The position numbers and the translations under genes were made by a program. A DNA stretch of 64,000 bases, from the NCBI GenBank assembly GCA_012719355.1, contig JAAYAM010000100.1, positions 1 through 64,000 on the forward strand. The letters run 5' to 3'. The notes under the pieces are model-generated. The model saw only the letters and a list, made by a program, of their open reading frames with translations. It was not told the DNA's origin and searched no databases. Below, in pieces: positions 27,164 to 35,712 of this stretch (positions are counted from its first letter, which is position 1; each line of letters opens with the position of its first letter). The DNA is from Acidobacteriota bacterium. Its GTDB lineage: Bacteria; Acidobacteriota; UBA6911.

Positions 27164-27711
27164 TGCTCTTTCCTCAGGTTTTCGAGTTCGTCCGGCGGAA
27201 CTGCCGAAAGGGGTGCAGCCTGACTGAACTGCAGAACCCTTATATAGCCGCTGATGGCCCAGCGATCTGAAACGCTGGTTCGATTCCCATAAGGCCACAT
27301 CCGCCCGATTCCGTGAGTGATGACTTCGAAATAGTGACTGTCCGGCACGGACTTCAATCTCTCGAGGTGAAAGGAAGGAGGTCGAGAGAATCCTCTCTGG
27401 ACGACCATGCCTTCTCCGTTTCCCAGGCGCCCATGGCATGGGCTGCAGAATATGTCGAAGCGCTCGCGTCCCTGCTGCAACAGTTCGATGGTCAGCGGAA
27501 ATGGAATGCCGCCGCCGCTGTCGCGCTTTGCGGTGGCCACCGTGCCGATTGTAAGAGGCCGCGCGGAGCGCTCGTCACTGAAGAAATCACTTCTTGCCAG
27601 CGTGCGATAGCTCGGTTGAACCGACATGTCATAGCTGCAACCGCACAGTGTCATGATCCCCGCGAATGCCACCACCAGGACTACGATTGAATGCCCGGAC
27701 CGTCGGCACAT
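27160..27711 (-). CDS. actE: Alternative Complex III subunit ActE (monohaem cytochrome c lipoprotein)
   Basis: A 183-residue exported protein with a lipobox near residue 25 (GIMTLCGC) and one haem site CSPCHGRLGNGEG. It ends with a region in which FSRPPSFHLERL and DRWAISGYIRVLQFSQ match ActE/cytochrome c subunits of this complex. It receives electrons from the pentahaem ActA and passes them on to the oxidase. Placed between actD and actF, in the canonical order. Confidence 0.92.
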   Translation of the reverse strand: MCRRSGHSIVVLVVAFAGIMTLCGCSYDMSVQPSYRTLARSDFFSDERSARPLTIGTVATAKRDSGGGIPFPLTIELLQQGRERFDIFCSPCHGRLGNGEGMVVQRGFSRPPSFHLERLKSVPDSHYFEVITHGIGRMWPYGNRTSVSDRWAISGYIRVLQFSQAAPLSAVPPDELENLRKEQ

Positions 27712-27723
27712 CTCTTCTCCTCG

Positions 27724-28257
27724 TCACTTCTCGAGTTCGATTACTCCCATGGGATTCAGTCCCATCAGAAAGTCTCTGGTCCTGTCCGGGTCGAACAGCG
27801 GATCGTCCGCTTCTATGCAGAGATAAAACCTGTCGTTCGAGGCGTGCTTGGCGAATGACGCGCTATTGAACACCGGGTGATAGGGCATGGGCAGACGGTT
27901 GATTATCAGCAGTGCCAGAAACCCGATTGTCCCCGCTGAAAGCACCGTCAGCTCGAATGAAATAGGAATGTAGGCCGGCCAGCTGTTCAACGGCCGACCG
28001 CCGACGTTGATTGGATAATAGACGACCGAAATGTAGTACAGCAGCAGAAAACCTCCGACGGCACCGGCAATCCCCATGATCAGAAACACGAAAGGTATTT
28101 TGGTGCGCGCCAATCCCAATGCCTCGTCCAATCCTTCGATGGCAAAGGGTGAATAGGCATCCATTTTCCTGTACCCTTCGCGGTAGGCTGCGCCGGCTGC
28201 ATCCGCCAGCAGACGCGGATCATCGAATTCCGCCATGAAACCGTAACGCTCTCTCAT
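27724..28257 (-). CDS. actD: Alternative Complex III subunit ActD (DUF3341)
   Basis: A 177-residue membrane protein beginning MRERYGFMAEFDDPRLLADA. It has the family's AYREGYRKMDAYSPFAIEGLDEAL stretch (residues about 20-45), two helices around FVFLIMGIAGAVGGFLLLYY and SFELTVLSAGTIGFLALLII, and a C-terminal soluble tail with NDRFYLCIEADD. DUF3341 is diagnostic of ActD. Its ATG overlaps the actC stop codon. The much longer frame reaching 29511 is out of phase with actC and is not used. Confidence 0.92.
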   Translation of the reverse strand: MRERYGFMAEFDDPRLLADAAGAAYREGYRKMDAYSPFAIEGLDEALGLARTKIPFVFLIMGIAGAVGGFLLLYYISVVYYPINVGGRPLNSWPAYIPISFELTVLSAGTIGFLALLIINRLPMPYHPVFNSASFAKHASNDRFYLCIEADDPLFDPDRTRDFLMGLNPMGVIELEK

Positions 28258-29639
28258 GCCGTATGGCCTCGCTGTCTGTGCAGGAGCTCCCGGACTTCCG
28301 ATATCGGAATCATCGGGAGCAGCCGCATAAAGAGGAACTGCATTGTGAAAAACAGGCCCAGGGATCCGAGGAGTGTCAGCCAATCCCATAGAGTAGGTCC
28401 GTAGATCCTCCAGGCGGACGGCAGATAATCCCTGGAGAGGCTCTGGACGACGATAACGAATCTCTCCATCCACATTCCGATATTTATGGCGATTGAGAGT
28501 ATGAAGAGCAGGACGGTGTTGCGCCGGTAGCGACGCACCCACAGCAACTGAGGGAGCACCACGTTGCAGAACAGGACGGTATAGTAGACCCAGGCATAGC
28601 GTCCCTGCAGCCGGTCGAGCACGATAGCCTTCTCGTAGGTATTCCCGCTGTAAAACGCCATGAAAGTCTCCATCAGGTATCCGTAAGCGACAATCAGGCC
28701 CGTTGCGAGGAGAAGTTTCGCGCAGTTGTCCAGATGCCGGAGAGTGATCAGGTCCTTGAGCCCGTAAAAAGAACGAATCGGAATAATGAGGGTGAGGACC
28801 ATGGCAAATCCGGAGAATATGGCCCCGGCGACAAAATACGGCGGGAAGATCGTGCTGTGCCAGCCGGGAAGAAGCGATATCGAGAAATCCAGGCTTACGA
28901 CAGTATGAACGCTGACTACGAGCGGTGTGGCAAGTCCGGCAAACAAAAGATAAGTAATCTGATAGTTGTGCCAGTGCCGCGCCGAGCCACGCCAGCCCAA
29001 CGAGAGGAAGCCATAGACGGTGCGCGCAAAACCGCTTCGCGCGCGGTCCCGCAAGCTGGCGAGATCCGGAATCATCCCGGTGAACCAGAAGAGCAACGAG
29101 ATAGTGAAATATGTCAGAACCGCAAAAACGTCCCAAACCAGAGGGCTGCGGAACTGCGGTTGCACTCCCATGGTGTTGGGGTAGGGGAAGAGCCAGTAAA
29201 AGAGCCACTGGCGTCCCAGGTGCAGCAGGGGCATCAGGCCTGCGCACATGACCGCCCAAATGGTCATTGCTTCGGCCAACCTGTTGATCGACGTGCGCCA
29301 CTGCTGGTTCACGAGGAGCAGAATCGCCGAAATCAGTGTGCCTGCATGTCCGATTCCGATCCACCAGATGAAGTTGGTGATTGCGAATGCCCACGCCGCT
29401 GGAATCCTGACGCCCCAGATTCCGACGCCCTGCTGCACGTCGTAGATGATTGCAACCAGAAAGATCAGCAGGAAAAGGAGCGAGACGGCGAGGCCCAGCA
29501 TCCACTGCCATCGGGTGCCGCTGACGGGCGCCAGCGGTATCGAAGCTACTTTTTCGCCGACTGACTCATACGTATGCCCGGGAGGCAATACCGCTTCCGG
29601 AGAGTCGAAAGGAGCATTCAGCAGACGTGCATCATCCAT
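28254..29639 (-). CDS. actC: Alternative Complex III subunit ActC (NrfD-like quinol-binding subunit)
   Basis: A 461-residue, roughly ten-helix NrfD/PsrC homologue. Examples are FAITNFIWWIGIGHAGTLISAI, MPLLHLGRQW, FPYPNTMGVQPQFRSPLVWD and MWMERFVIVVQSLSRDYLP. It is thought to hold the quinol oxidation site and proton path of the complex. It starts 4 bases after actB and ends overlapping actD. Confidence 0.95.
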   Translation of the reverse strand: MDDARLLNAPFDSPEAVLPPGHTYESVGEKVASIPLAPVSGTRWQWMLGLAVSLLFLLIFLVAIIYDVQQGVGIWGVRIPAAWAFAITNFIWWIGIGHAGTLISAILLLVNQQWRTSINRLAEAMTIWAVMCAGLMPLLHLGRQWLFYWLFPYPNTMGVQPQFRSPLVWDVFAVLTYFTISLLFWFTGMIPDLASLRDRARSGFARTVYGFLSLGWRGSARHWHNYQITYLLFAGLATPLVVSVHTVVSLDFSISLLPGWHSTIFPPYFVAGAIFSGFAMVLTLIIPIRSFYGLKDLITLRHLDNCAKLLLATGLIVAYGYLMETFMAFYSGNTYEKAIVLDRLQGRYAWVYYTVLFCNVVLPQLLWVRRYRRNTVLLFILSIAINIGMWMERFVIVVQSLSRDYLPSAWRIYGPTLWDWLTLLGSLGLFFTMQFLFMRLLPMIPISEVRELLHRQRGHTA

Positions 29640-29643
29640 CTCT

Positions 29644-32601
29644 TTACCCCAGTTCCGGATTTGGATTCCTCACACCGGCCAGGTACCTGGTTCTTGGGAC
29701 AGTATTGAGCTCAGCCAGCATGCCGTAGGCGAGCGGATTTCGCGCCGCGCGGGAAACCATGCTGTTGCTGTCATTGAGATCGCCAAAAGTGAAGACCTTT
29801 GTCGGACAGGCCTGCTGACATGCCATGATGATTTCTCCGTCTTTGACAGGGCGATTCTCTTTCGCAGCGTTGATTTTGGCTTCCTGGATCCGCTGCACGC
29901 AGTACGTGCATTTCTCCATCACTCCGCGGCTGCGTACCGTGACATCGGGATTGCGCAGCGGTTTGAGGCTGGGAGTGACGTAGTCGCTGTACTGAAGGAA
30001 ATTGAACCTGCGCACCTTGTATGGACAGTTGTTTGAGCAGTACCTCGTGCCGACGCAGCGGTTATAGACCATCTGGTTGAGTCCCTCTGAACTGTGCGTC
30101 GTGGCATGAACGGGACAGACGAGTTCGCAGGGGGCTTTTTCACAGTGCATGCAATAAACCGGCTGAAAGTGAGTCCTGGGGCTATCCGGCTTGCCGGAAT
30201 AATACCGGTCGATGCGCAGCCACTGCATTTCCCTCGCCATCCCGACCTGCTCCTTGCCTACAACCGGGGAGTTGTTTTCTGCGACACAGGCGACGACGCA
30301 GGAATTGCAGCCGATGCACCGGCTCAGATCTACAGTCATCGCCCATTTGTATTCGTGATACGGCCAGGATGGATAGAGCGAATTGTGCAGCATGGGACCA
30401 GCCTGCTGCGTTTCGGATTCAGGGTCCGTATCGAGATCCTGAATGTCAAAAACGCGCATCAGATTCCGGCCGTTCAGCGAAAAATGTCGTTGGGTGGTAG
30501 CCAACATTGCCGTGGAATCGAGCTTGCGGACCTCGAGACCAGAGTAGAACCATGGGGCTTCGGAGGTGCGCAGAGCGTATGCGTTGAATCCGCGTCCTGT
30601 TGCGTGTTTGCCACCCCGCTGGAGGCCGTAACCCAGATGCGCGGTGACGGAGTTGTCAGGGTGTCCCGGGAGCAGGAAAATGGGCGCCTGCACCGAGCGA
30701 CCGCGGTACCGGAGTTCCACCAACGGCACCGGCAGGCCCTGCGACCCTGTGCGGGATACATCGTTGGGATCGAATCCGAGGCTTCTGGCGGTTGCGGGAC
30801 TCATCAGGGCGGCATTATCCCAGGTCAGCTTCGTGAGCGGTTTCGGGAGTTCCTGGAGCCAGCCGTTATTTGAAAAACGTCCATCGTAAACGCAGGGATC
30901 GATCCTGAAATTGATTTCGAGCCCGGCGGCGTCTTCGCGCCGCGCGGCCTTGGGTGTCCGGTTCTGCAGCGTGACATCTTTTGAATCGAAAGCCGTGTCG
31001 GGAACGACTCCCGTCTGCAGCGCGGATGTCCAGAAATTCTCAAAATCCTTCGCCTGCGATGCCGATTGCCAGTACCGTCTCACAGTCTCGTAAGGAGTTG
31101 CACTGGGATTCTCCTGAAGGAGCGCCAGAATTTCATGGGGAGACCGGCCGCCGTAAAGAGGCATGATCAGGGGTTGAATTATGGTCGCGGATCCATCGAA
31201 GGCCCTGACGTCGCCCCAGGACTCCAGGAAATGAGCCTCGGGCACGTGCCAGGATGCTGATGCGGCCGTTTCATCGTTGTACATACCGAGGTAGACGCTT
31301 GTCACGGTCCTCTTCAGCGCTTCCGCAAATTCAAGATCTGCTGGAGCGGTGAACACAGGATCGAAGCTGAGGATAATCAGCAGGTCCACCTTGCCCTGCT
31401 TCATTTCGCCGACAAGTTCCGTGAGTGACTCGATGTGATCCACCGGAGCGGGTTCAACCGGTGCGGTGTGGATGACTGTCTTGTTTGTGTTTCCCAGCGC
31501 GTGGTTAAGTGAATGAGCTAGTGCGTGCACGGCGGCCGGCTGGTGTGTGCCCGGGACTACGATGCTCGATCCGCGATGCTGCAGCAGATCTCTTGCCACG
31601 GCGTCGGCCCATAGCCCACGAAGGTCGCTTGTCTGCGGCTGTGGAGACTTCTGGACATTCATTTCGACTCTGCGGAATACAGTTCGGGCGAAATCCTCGA
31701 TTTCGGACGCACGCACTGCCAGGCGATTATCGGCGACGGCGCCCGTACAGGTCGGAGTGCTCTCCAGGGCGTACAGCCTGCTCATGCCGCCGGAGCCGTT
31801 CCTGCGCTGACGTCTTTCGGCCCAGTGACGCGAATAGTGCAGCCAGGCGGGCCCCTCGGTGAGAAAATCCGAATCGAGCGAAAGCACGATGTCTGCACTC
31901 TCGAAGCGATACCGCGTCCAGACAGGTTCCCCGAAGGCGAGCAAGCTCCCGGCAAGCTGCGTGCTCCCGTTGTCGGGGTCGTACTGATGCCATTTCGCCT
32001 GGGGGAAGCGCTGCAGGATCTGCTGCAACTGCGAGTACAGGGTTGGAGAAGTCACGCTCCCGGTCAGGATCCGCAATCCTGCACCCTGTTTCGAAACCTG
32101 GGTCCGGACTTCGCCCTCCATTGCGGAGACAAAGGTGGCCCAGCTGGAGGGCCTCGACCGCCGGCTGACACTTCTTGCCCTGTCCGGATCATAGAGGGAA
32201 AGTACTGAAGCCTGTGCATATGGATCTGTTGCCCCAAGGCTCGCCGGGTGCCTTGGGTTCCCTTCGACTTTTGTCGGCCTCCCCATATGGCTTTCTACAA
32301 GCAAGCCTCTGCCATATCCTCCAAGCGGCATTGCGGTGGCGAAATAGAGTGGGTGTCCAGGAATGATCTCGGAAGGTTCGTGGACGTAGGGCACGATCTT
32401 CCGTGGCGGAACGACCGTTGTGCAGCCTGCGAGGCCGGCGAGCGTAAGGGATGCTCCCATCAGTTTCAGCATCCTTCGGCGATCCAGTGGCATCTTCCGG
32501 TTCGGGAGCGGTCCTGCGGCTGCACCCGCCAGCTCATCTATGCTGCGCCAGAAGCGATGGTTTTCCGGTGATCCGGTTCCCGTCTCTGTTATCGGTGACA
32601 T
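29644..32601 (-). CDS. actB: Alternative Complex III subunit ActB (molybdopterin-family plus iron-sulfur domains)
   Basis: A 985-residue periplasmic subunit joining a molybdopterin-oxidoreductase-like region (about 90-730) to a ferredoxin-type part with four cysteine groups (CIGCNSCVVAC, CMHCEKAPCELVC, CVGTRYCSNNC, CTYCVQRIQ ... CQQAC). As in other ActB proteins the molybdopterin region seems to be a cofactor-free relic. The N-terminus has a twin-arginine-like signal (LDRRRMLKLMGASLTLAGLAGC) ending in a lipobox, so it is likely a Tat-exported lipoprotein. ATG 32601 overlaps the last codons of actA; an upstream in-frame start near 32763 lies within actA. Confidence 0.94.
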   Translation of the reverse strand: MSPITETGTGSPENHRFWRSIDELAGAAAGPLPNRKMPLDRRRMLKLMGASLTLAGLAGCTTVVPPRKIVPYVHEPSEIIPGHPLYFATAMPLGGYGRGLLVESHMGRPTKVEGNPRHPASLGATDPYAQASVLSLYDPDRARSVSRRSRPSSWATFVSAMEGEVRTQVSKQGAGLRILTGSVTSPTLYSQLQQILQRFPQAKWHQYDPDNGSTQLAGSLLAFGEPVWTRYRFESADIVLSLDSDFLTEGPAWLHYSRHWAERRQRRNGSGGMSRLYALESTPTCTGAVADNRLAVRASEIEDFARTVFRRVEMNVQKSPQPQTSDLRGLWADAVARDLLQHRGSSIVVPGTHQPAAVHALAHSLNHALGNTNKTVIHTAPVEPAPVDHIESLTELVGEMKQGKVDLLIILSFDPVFTAPADLEFAEALKRTVTSVYLGMYNDETAASASWHVPEAHFLESWGDVRAFDGSATIIQPLIMPLYGGRSPHEILALLQENPSATPYETVRRYWQSASQAKDFENFWTSALQTGVVPDTAFDSKDVTLQNRTPKAARREDAAGLEINFRIDPCVYDGRFSNNGWLQELPKPLTKLTWDNAALMSPATARSLGFDPNDVSRTGSQGLPVPLVELRYRGRSVQAPIFLLPGHPDNSVTAHLGYGLQRGGKHATGRGFNAYALRTSEAPWFYSGLEVRKLDSTAMLATTQRHFSLNGRNLMRVFDIQDLDTDPESETQQAGPMLHNSLYPSWPYHEYKWAMTVDLSRCIGCNSCVVACVAENNSPVVGKEQVGMAREMQWLRIDRYYSGKPDSPRTHFQPVYCMHCEKAPCELVCPVHATTHSSEGLNQMVYNRCVGTRYCSNNCPYKVRRFNFLQYSDYVTPSLKPLRNPDVTVRSRGVMEKCTYCVQRIQEAKINAAKENRPVKDGEIIMACQQACPTKVFTFGDLNDSNSMVSRAARNPLAYGMLAELNTVPRTRYLAGVRNPNPELG

Positions 32602-33248
32602 GTGTAACAGTCCGTGAGCCTGTCGGCCGGCGCAATTCCATAGTCGCGCATGAGTTCGTTCCCGCGCCTGGTTTGATCCGCCCCGGGGGTCCATTCCATA
32701 TTGAAGATCTCGCTGCGTGGCCGGATGCTCGTTTGCGGGGCTCGATGGCAGTCCAAACACCAATCCATCCGAAGCGCAGTGAACTGGTAGACCAGCGGCA
32801 TCTGATCGACCCTTCCATGGCAGGTCGAACAGCCGATACCCTTGTTGATGTGGATGCTGTGATTAAAAAAGACAAAATCCGGGAGCCGGTAAACTCGTTG
32901 CCATTGAATGGACGTGTTGGTTTGATAGCTGGTTCGCACCGGTTCGAGAATCGGGCTGGTCTGCCAGAGATCCGAGTGGCAGGTCATGCATGTTTCAGTC
33001 GAAGGGATTCCGGCAAAATCCGTCTTTTCGACGGTCGAGTGGCAGTACCGGCAATCAATCCCGTCGTCGCTCACATGATGTTTATGACTGAACTGAACGG
33101 GCTGTTCGAGCGGAGTTCCGACACCGGTGACGTAATCGGACTTTGCCAGTTCGACTGCAAGCCAGATGGAGATTGCCGCGAGTACCAGCGCGACATAGAT
33201 GCTGGCGTGTGACAGATTGTTGAAACTGCGCGGAAAAAGTTGAGCCAT
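32589..33248 (-). CDS. actA: Alternative Complex III subunit ActA (pentahaem cytochrome c)
   Basis: A 219-residue protein with an N-terminal membrane anchor (HASIYVALVLAAISIWLAV) and five CxxCH sites: CRYCH, CMTCH, CSTCH, CLDCH and CYTCH. The last is four residues from the end. This is the first gene of a 12-kb minus-strand operon whose order act A-B-C-D-E-F then oxidase is the classical one. Haem-ligand His residues occur in QFSHKHH and FFNHSIH. The 178 bases upstream (33249-33426) must hold the operon promoter; I did not find convincing hexamers. Confidence 0.95.
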   Translation of the reverse strand: MAQLFPRSFNNLSHASIYVALVLAAISIWLAVELAKSDYVTGVGTPLEQPVQFSHKHHVSDDGIDCRYCHSTVEKTDFAGIPSTETCMTCHSDLWQTSPILEPVRTSYQTNTSIQWQRVYRLPDFVFFNHSIHINKGIGCSTCHGRVDQMPLVYQFTALRMDWCLDCHRAPQTSIRPRSEIFNMEWTPGADQTRRGNELMRDYGIAPADRLTDCYTCHR

Positions 33249-33426
33249 CGGCCGAAGCAGGGAATCAGTTTATCCCGGTGAGGGGGAGCCGAGAATCGAT
33301 GTAGCCGTCGGATCGGGGGAGGGAAACCCGCGGCATAGAAATTGTGATGTACGTAACTTGCGATACTGCTGGAAGTATATTCTGGATCAAAAACCGTTAC
33401 AAGATCCCGGGGGCAATTGAAGGCTG

Positions 33427-34020
33427 TCAGCTCTTTCTGGGATGCGTGCAGCGCCAGAGCTTTGCGGGCAGAAAATTGAGCAGCTCAAAATCACGCTGCA
33501 CGCGCTCAAAAGTCCCCTCGAGGTAAGGCTTCACGCGTGAGGAGAAACTGTACACGAGACAGGACCCGTGCGGCTGAAGAACCGAGAGAGTCGCACGCAT
33601 TATGTCCTGCCGGAGTTCCTCGGGGATGGTTCTGAAAGGAATTCCCGTTATCACGTAATCGGCCTTGCGATAGCCCAGATTATTGAGCAGTTGACAGATT
33701 TCAGTTGCCGAACCGTGTATCAGGTGCAGGCGGCGGTCGTGCAGTTTCCTGCGCAGATAGCGGATGAAGTCCTCATTTGTCTCGACGGCCACAAGGACTG
33801 AGTTGGAGCGCATGCGCTTCAGGATTTCGATTGTGAAGGATCCCACTCCCGGTCCGTATTCGACAATGACATTGGCCTTCTGCCAGTCGACCCACTTGAG
33901 CAACTCATTGATGAGAAAGCGGGAACTGGGGAGAGGCCACCCCAACATGGAAGGATGCTTGAGAAAATTCCTGGCGAATAGAACCAGGCTGCCGAACCGA
34001 TCCCCGTTTCCTGATGTCAT
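33427..34020 (-). CDS. SAM-dependent methyltransferase (phospholipid N-methyltransferase PmtA/KsgA-like)
   Basis: A 197-residue Rossmann methyltransferase with motif I VEYGPGVGSFTIEIL, acidic VAVETNEDFIRYL after beta-2, a catalytic-loop-like ADYVITGIPFRTIPEELR (in place of NLPY of rRNA dimethylases), and LVYSFSSRVKPYLEGTFE. The IPF motif, together with the short length and lack of an RNA-binding C-terminal domain, fits the Rhodobacter PmtA type, which methylates phosphatidylethanolamine. An rRNA adenine dimethylase relative is the alternative. It stands alone between the act operon and the divergent protease gene. Confidence 0.75.
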   Translation of the reverse strand: MTSGNGDRFGSLVLFARNFLKHPSMLGWPLPSSRFLINELLKWVDWQKANVIVEYGPGVGSFTIEILKRMRSNSVLVAVETNEDFIRYLRRKLHDRRLHLIHGSATEICQLLNNLGYRKADYVITGIPFRTIPEELRQDIMRATLSVLQPHGSCLVYSFSSRVKPYLEGTFERVQRDFELLNFLPAKLWRCTHPRKS

Positions 34021-34259
34021 AGAAACCAGATTCTCCCTTCTTCAACAGCAGGGTTAGGGGTCGTCCCGCCGCAAAGATGCACAAGACGGGATTGTAGCAA
34101 ATAAAGGTCGTGAATACGCATAGGGATTTGAAGCAATCATCCATTCAATCGGAGGGTTGACCGACGTTGCCACCGTTACCGGATAGAAAAATAGCTCTGC
34201 ATCGGCACTTGTATTATGTGACGATTCCGGTGCAACCTAAGATATCCCGGAGGTGATGT

Positions 34260-35705
34260 ATGGATTTGAACAGATCCAGATTTTCGATAGTCCTCGTTCT
34301 CATTGTTCTTTTTTCCGGCGCCTGCCGCGACCGTTCTTCCGGCACGCAGGAAGCTCCCCAGCGTGTGCTGCCCAGCCCTCCCGCACGCACGACCTCGATC
34401 GAGTCATATGCGGATGTGGTGGAAAAGGTGGCTGCTGCTGTAGTCACGGTGCGATCAGAGAGGCTGGTCCGTCCTGCCCGCCCGTTTCCTTTTTTCAACG
34501 ACCCCTTTTTCGATTTTTTCGGCTTTGGAGGCCGTGAGAGAGCTCCGCGGCTGGAGAGGGGGCTTGGTTCCGGTGTAATCATAACGGAAGACGGTTATAT
34601 CGTAACCAATCACCACGTCATTGACGGCGCGGACGAGATAAAAGTGGAATTGGGTGAGAGCCAGACTGAAGATGCCAAGATCATAGGCTCGGATCCTCCC
34701 ACGGATCTTGCTGTCCTGAAGATCTCATCGAAGAATCTCACTGCCTTGCCCCTTGGAGATTCGGACCAGGTCAGGGTCGGTGATGTTGTTCTGGCCATAG
34801 GCAATCCGCTCAATGTCGGTCAGACCGTGACGGCAGGAATAATCAGCGCAAAAGAAAGGGCGACCGGCTTGGGAGAAGGGACATTTGAAAGCTTCCTCCA
34901 GACCGACGCGCCTATCAACCGCGGCAACTCCGGGGGCGCGCTCGTCAATACCGCCGGTGAATTGATCGGGATCAATTCACAAATCCTTTCAACGACGGGC
35001 GGCAGCATCGGAATTGGTTTTGCGATTCCTTCAAACATGGCTCGCCAGGTATCAGAACAGCTCATCGCAAAAGGAAAGGTGCGTCGCAGCAGGTTGGGAG
35101 TCACGATTCAGCCTCTCACACGCGAAATGGCTGAAAGTCTCGACCTGGATGTTACCAGCGGTGCGATCGTGAGTTCAGTGGAGCCAGGCAGTGCGGCCGA
35201 CCGTGCGGGCCTGAGGCAGGGAGACGTGATCACCGAGCTGAATGGACAGAAGATAGTTGATACCAATCAGTTTCGGAATCGGGTCGCAGCCACGGAGCCC
35301 GGGACTGAGGTCACTCTCACGATCTTCAGGGACCGGCAGAGGCAGCAGGTACGCGTCAGGTTGCAGGAACTGTCGGATTCGGCACAGGCCGAGTCACGGC
35401 GACGGTCTGGCGGAAATGAGGAGGACGGCGAGTTTTACGGCATGAGAGTGGCCGCACTGACTCCCGAAATCGCTAGAGAGCTGGGACTGAGCAGAAACAC
35501 CAGGGGATTGGTGGTGACAGACGTCGAACCGGCTGGTTCGGCTGCCCGATCGGGGATACAACGCGGCGATGTGATAACGAAAGTGAACCAGCAGGACGTG
35601 AGGTCGGTAGACGACTTCCGTAAGCTCGTGGAAGATTCCGGCCGCCGTCCGGTGCTTCTGCTGGTGCAGCGGGAGGGGATGTCGCATTTTGTCACCGTGC
35701 AGTGA
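34260..35705 (+). CDS. degP: DegP/HtrA-family serine protease, lipoprotein, two PDZ domains
   Basis: A periplasmic protease/chaperone of 481 residues. The signal peptide ends in the lipobox LFSGAC (Cys22), so it should be lipid-anchored, unlike E. coli DegP. The catalytic triad is visible: His in TNHHVIDGA (about 119), Asp in PPTDLAVLKI (about 149), Ser in NRGNSGGALVN (about 224). Two PDZ domains follow (about 275-365 and 385-480; GAIVSSVEPGSAADRAGLRQ and GLVVTDVEPAGSAARSGI). A Phe-rich FFNDPFFDFFGFGG segment near residue 80-95 is the flexible LA-loop region. The ribosome site GGAGGTGAT is a near-perfect anti-16S match. It converges on the TamB-TamA gene with 7 bases between stops. Confidence 0.95.
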   Translation: MDLNRSRFSIVLVLIVLFSGACRDRSSGTQEAPQRVLPSPPARTTSIESYADVVEKVAAAVVTVRSERLVRPARPFPFFNDPFFDFFGFGGRERAPRLERGLGSGVIITEDGYIVTNHHVIDGADEIKVELGESQTEDAKIIGSDPPTDLAVLKISSKNLTALPLGDSDQVRVGDVVLAIGNPLNVGQTVTAGIISAKERATGLGEGTFESFLQTDAPINRGNSGGALVNTAGELIGINSQILSTTGGSIGIGFAIPSNMARQVSEQLIAKGKVRRSRLGVTIQPLTREMAESLDLDVTSGAIVSSVEPGSAADRAGLRQGDVITELNGQKIVDTNQFRNRVAATEPGTEVTLTIFRDRQRQQVRVRLQELSDSAQAESRRRSGGNEEDGEFYGMRVAALTPEIARELGLSRNTRGLVVTDVEPAGSAARSGIQRGDVITKVNQQDVRSVDDFRKLVEDSGRRPVLLLVQREGMSHFVTVQ

Positions 35706-35712
35706 TGCGCGT

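Noticed and set aside
28258-29511. Long N-terminal extension of actD through actC
   Set aside because: Out of phase with actC, which has clear NrfD sequence. ActD starts at the ATG that overlaps the actC stop.
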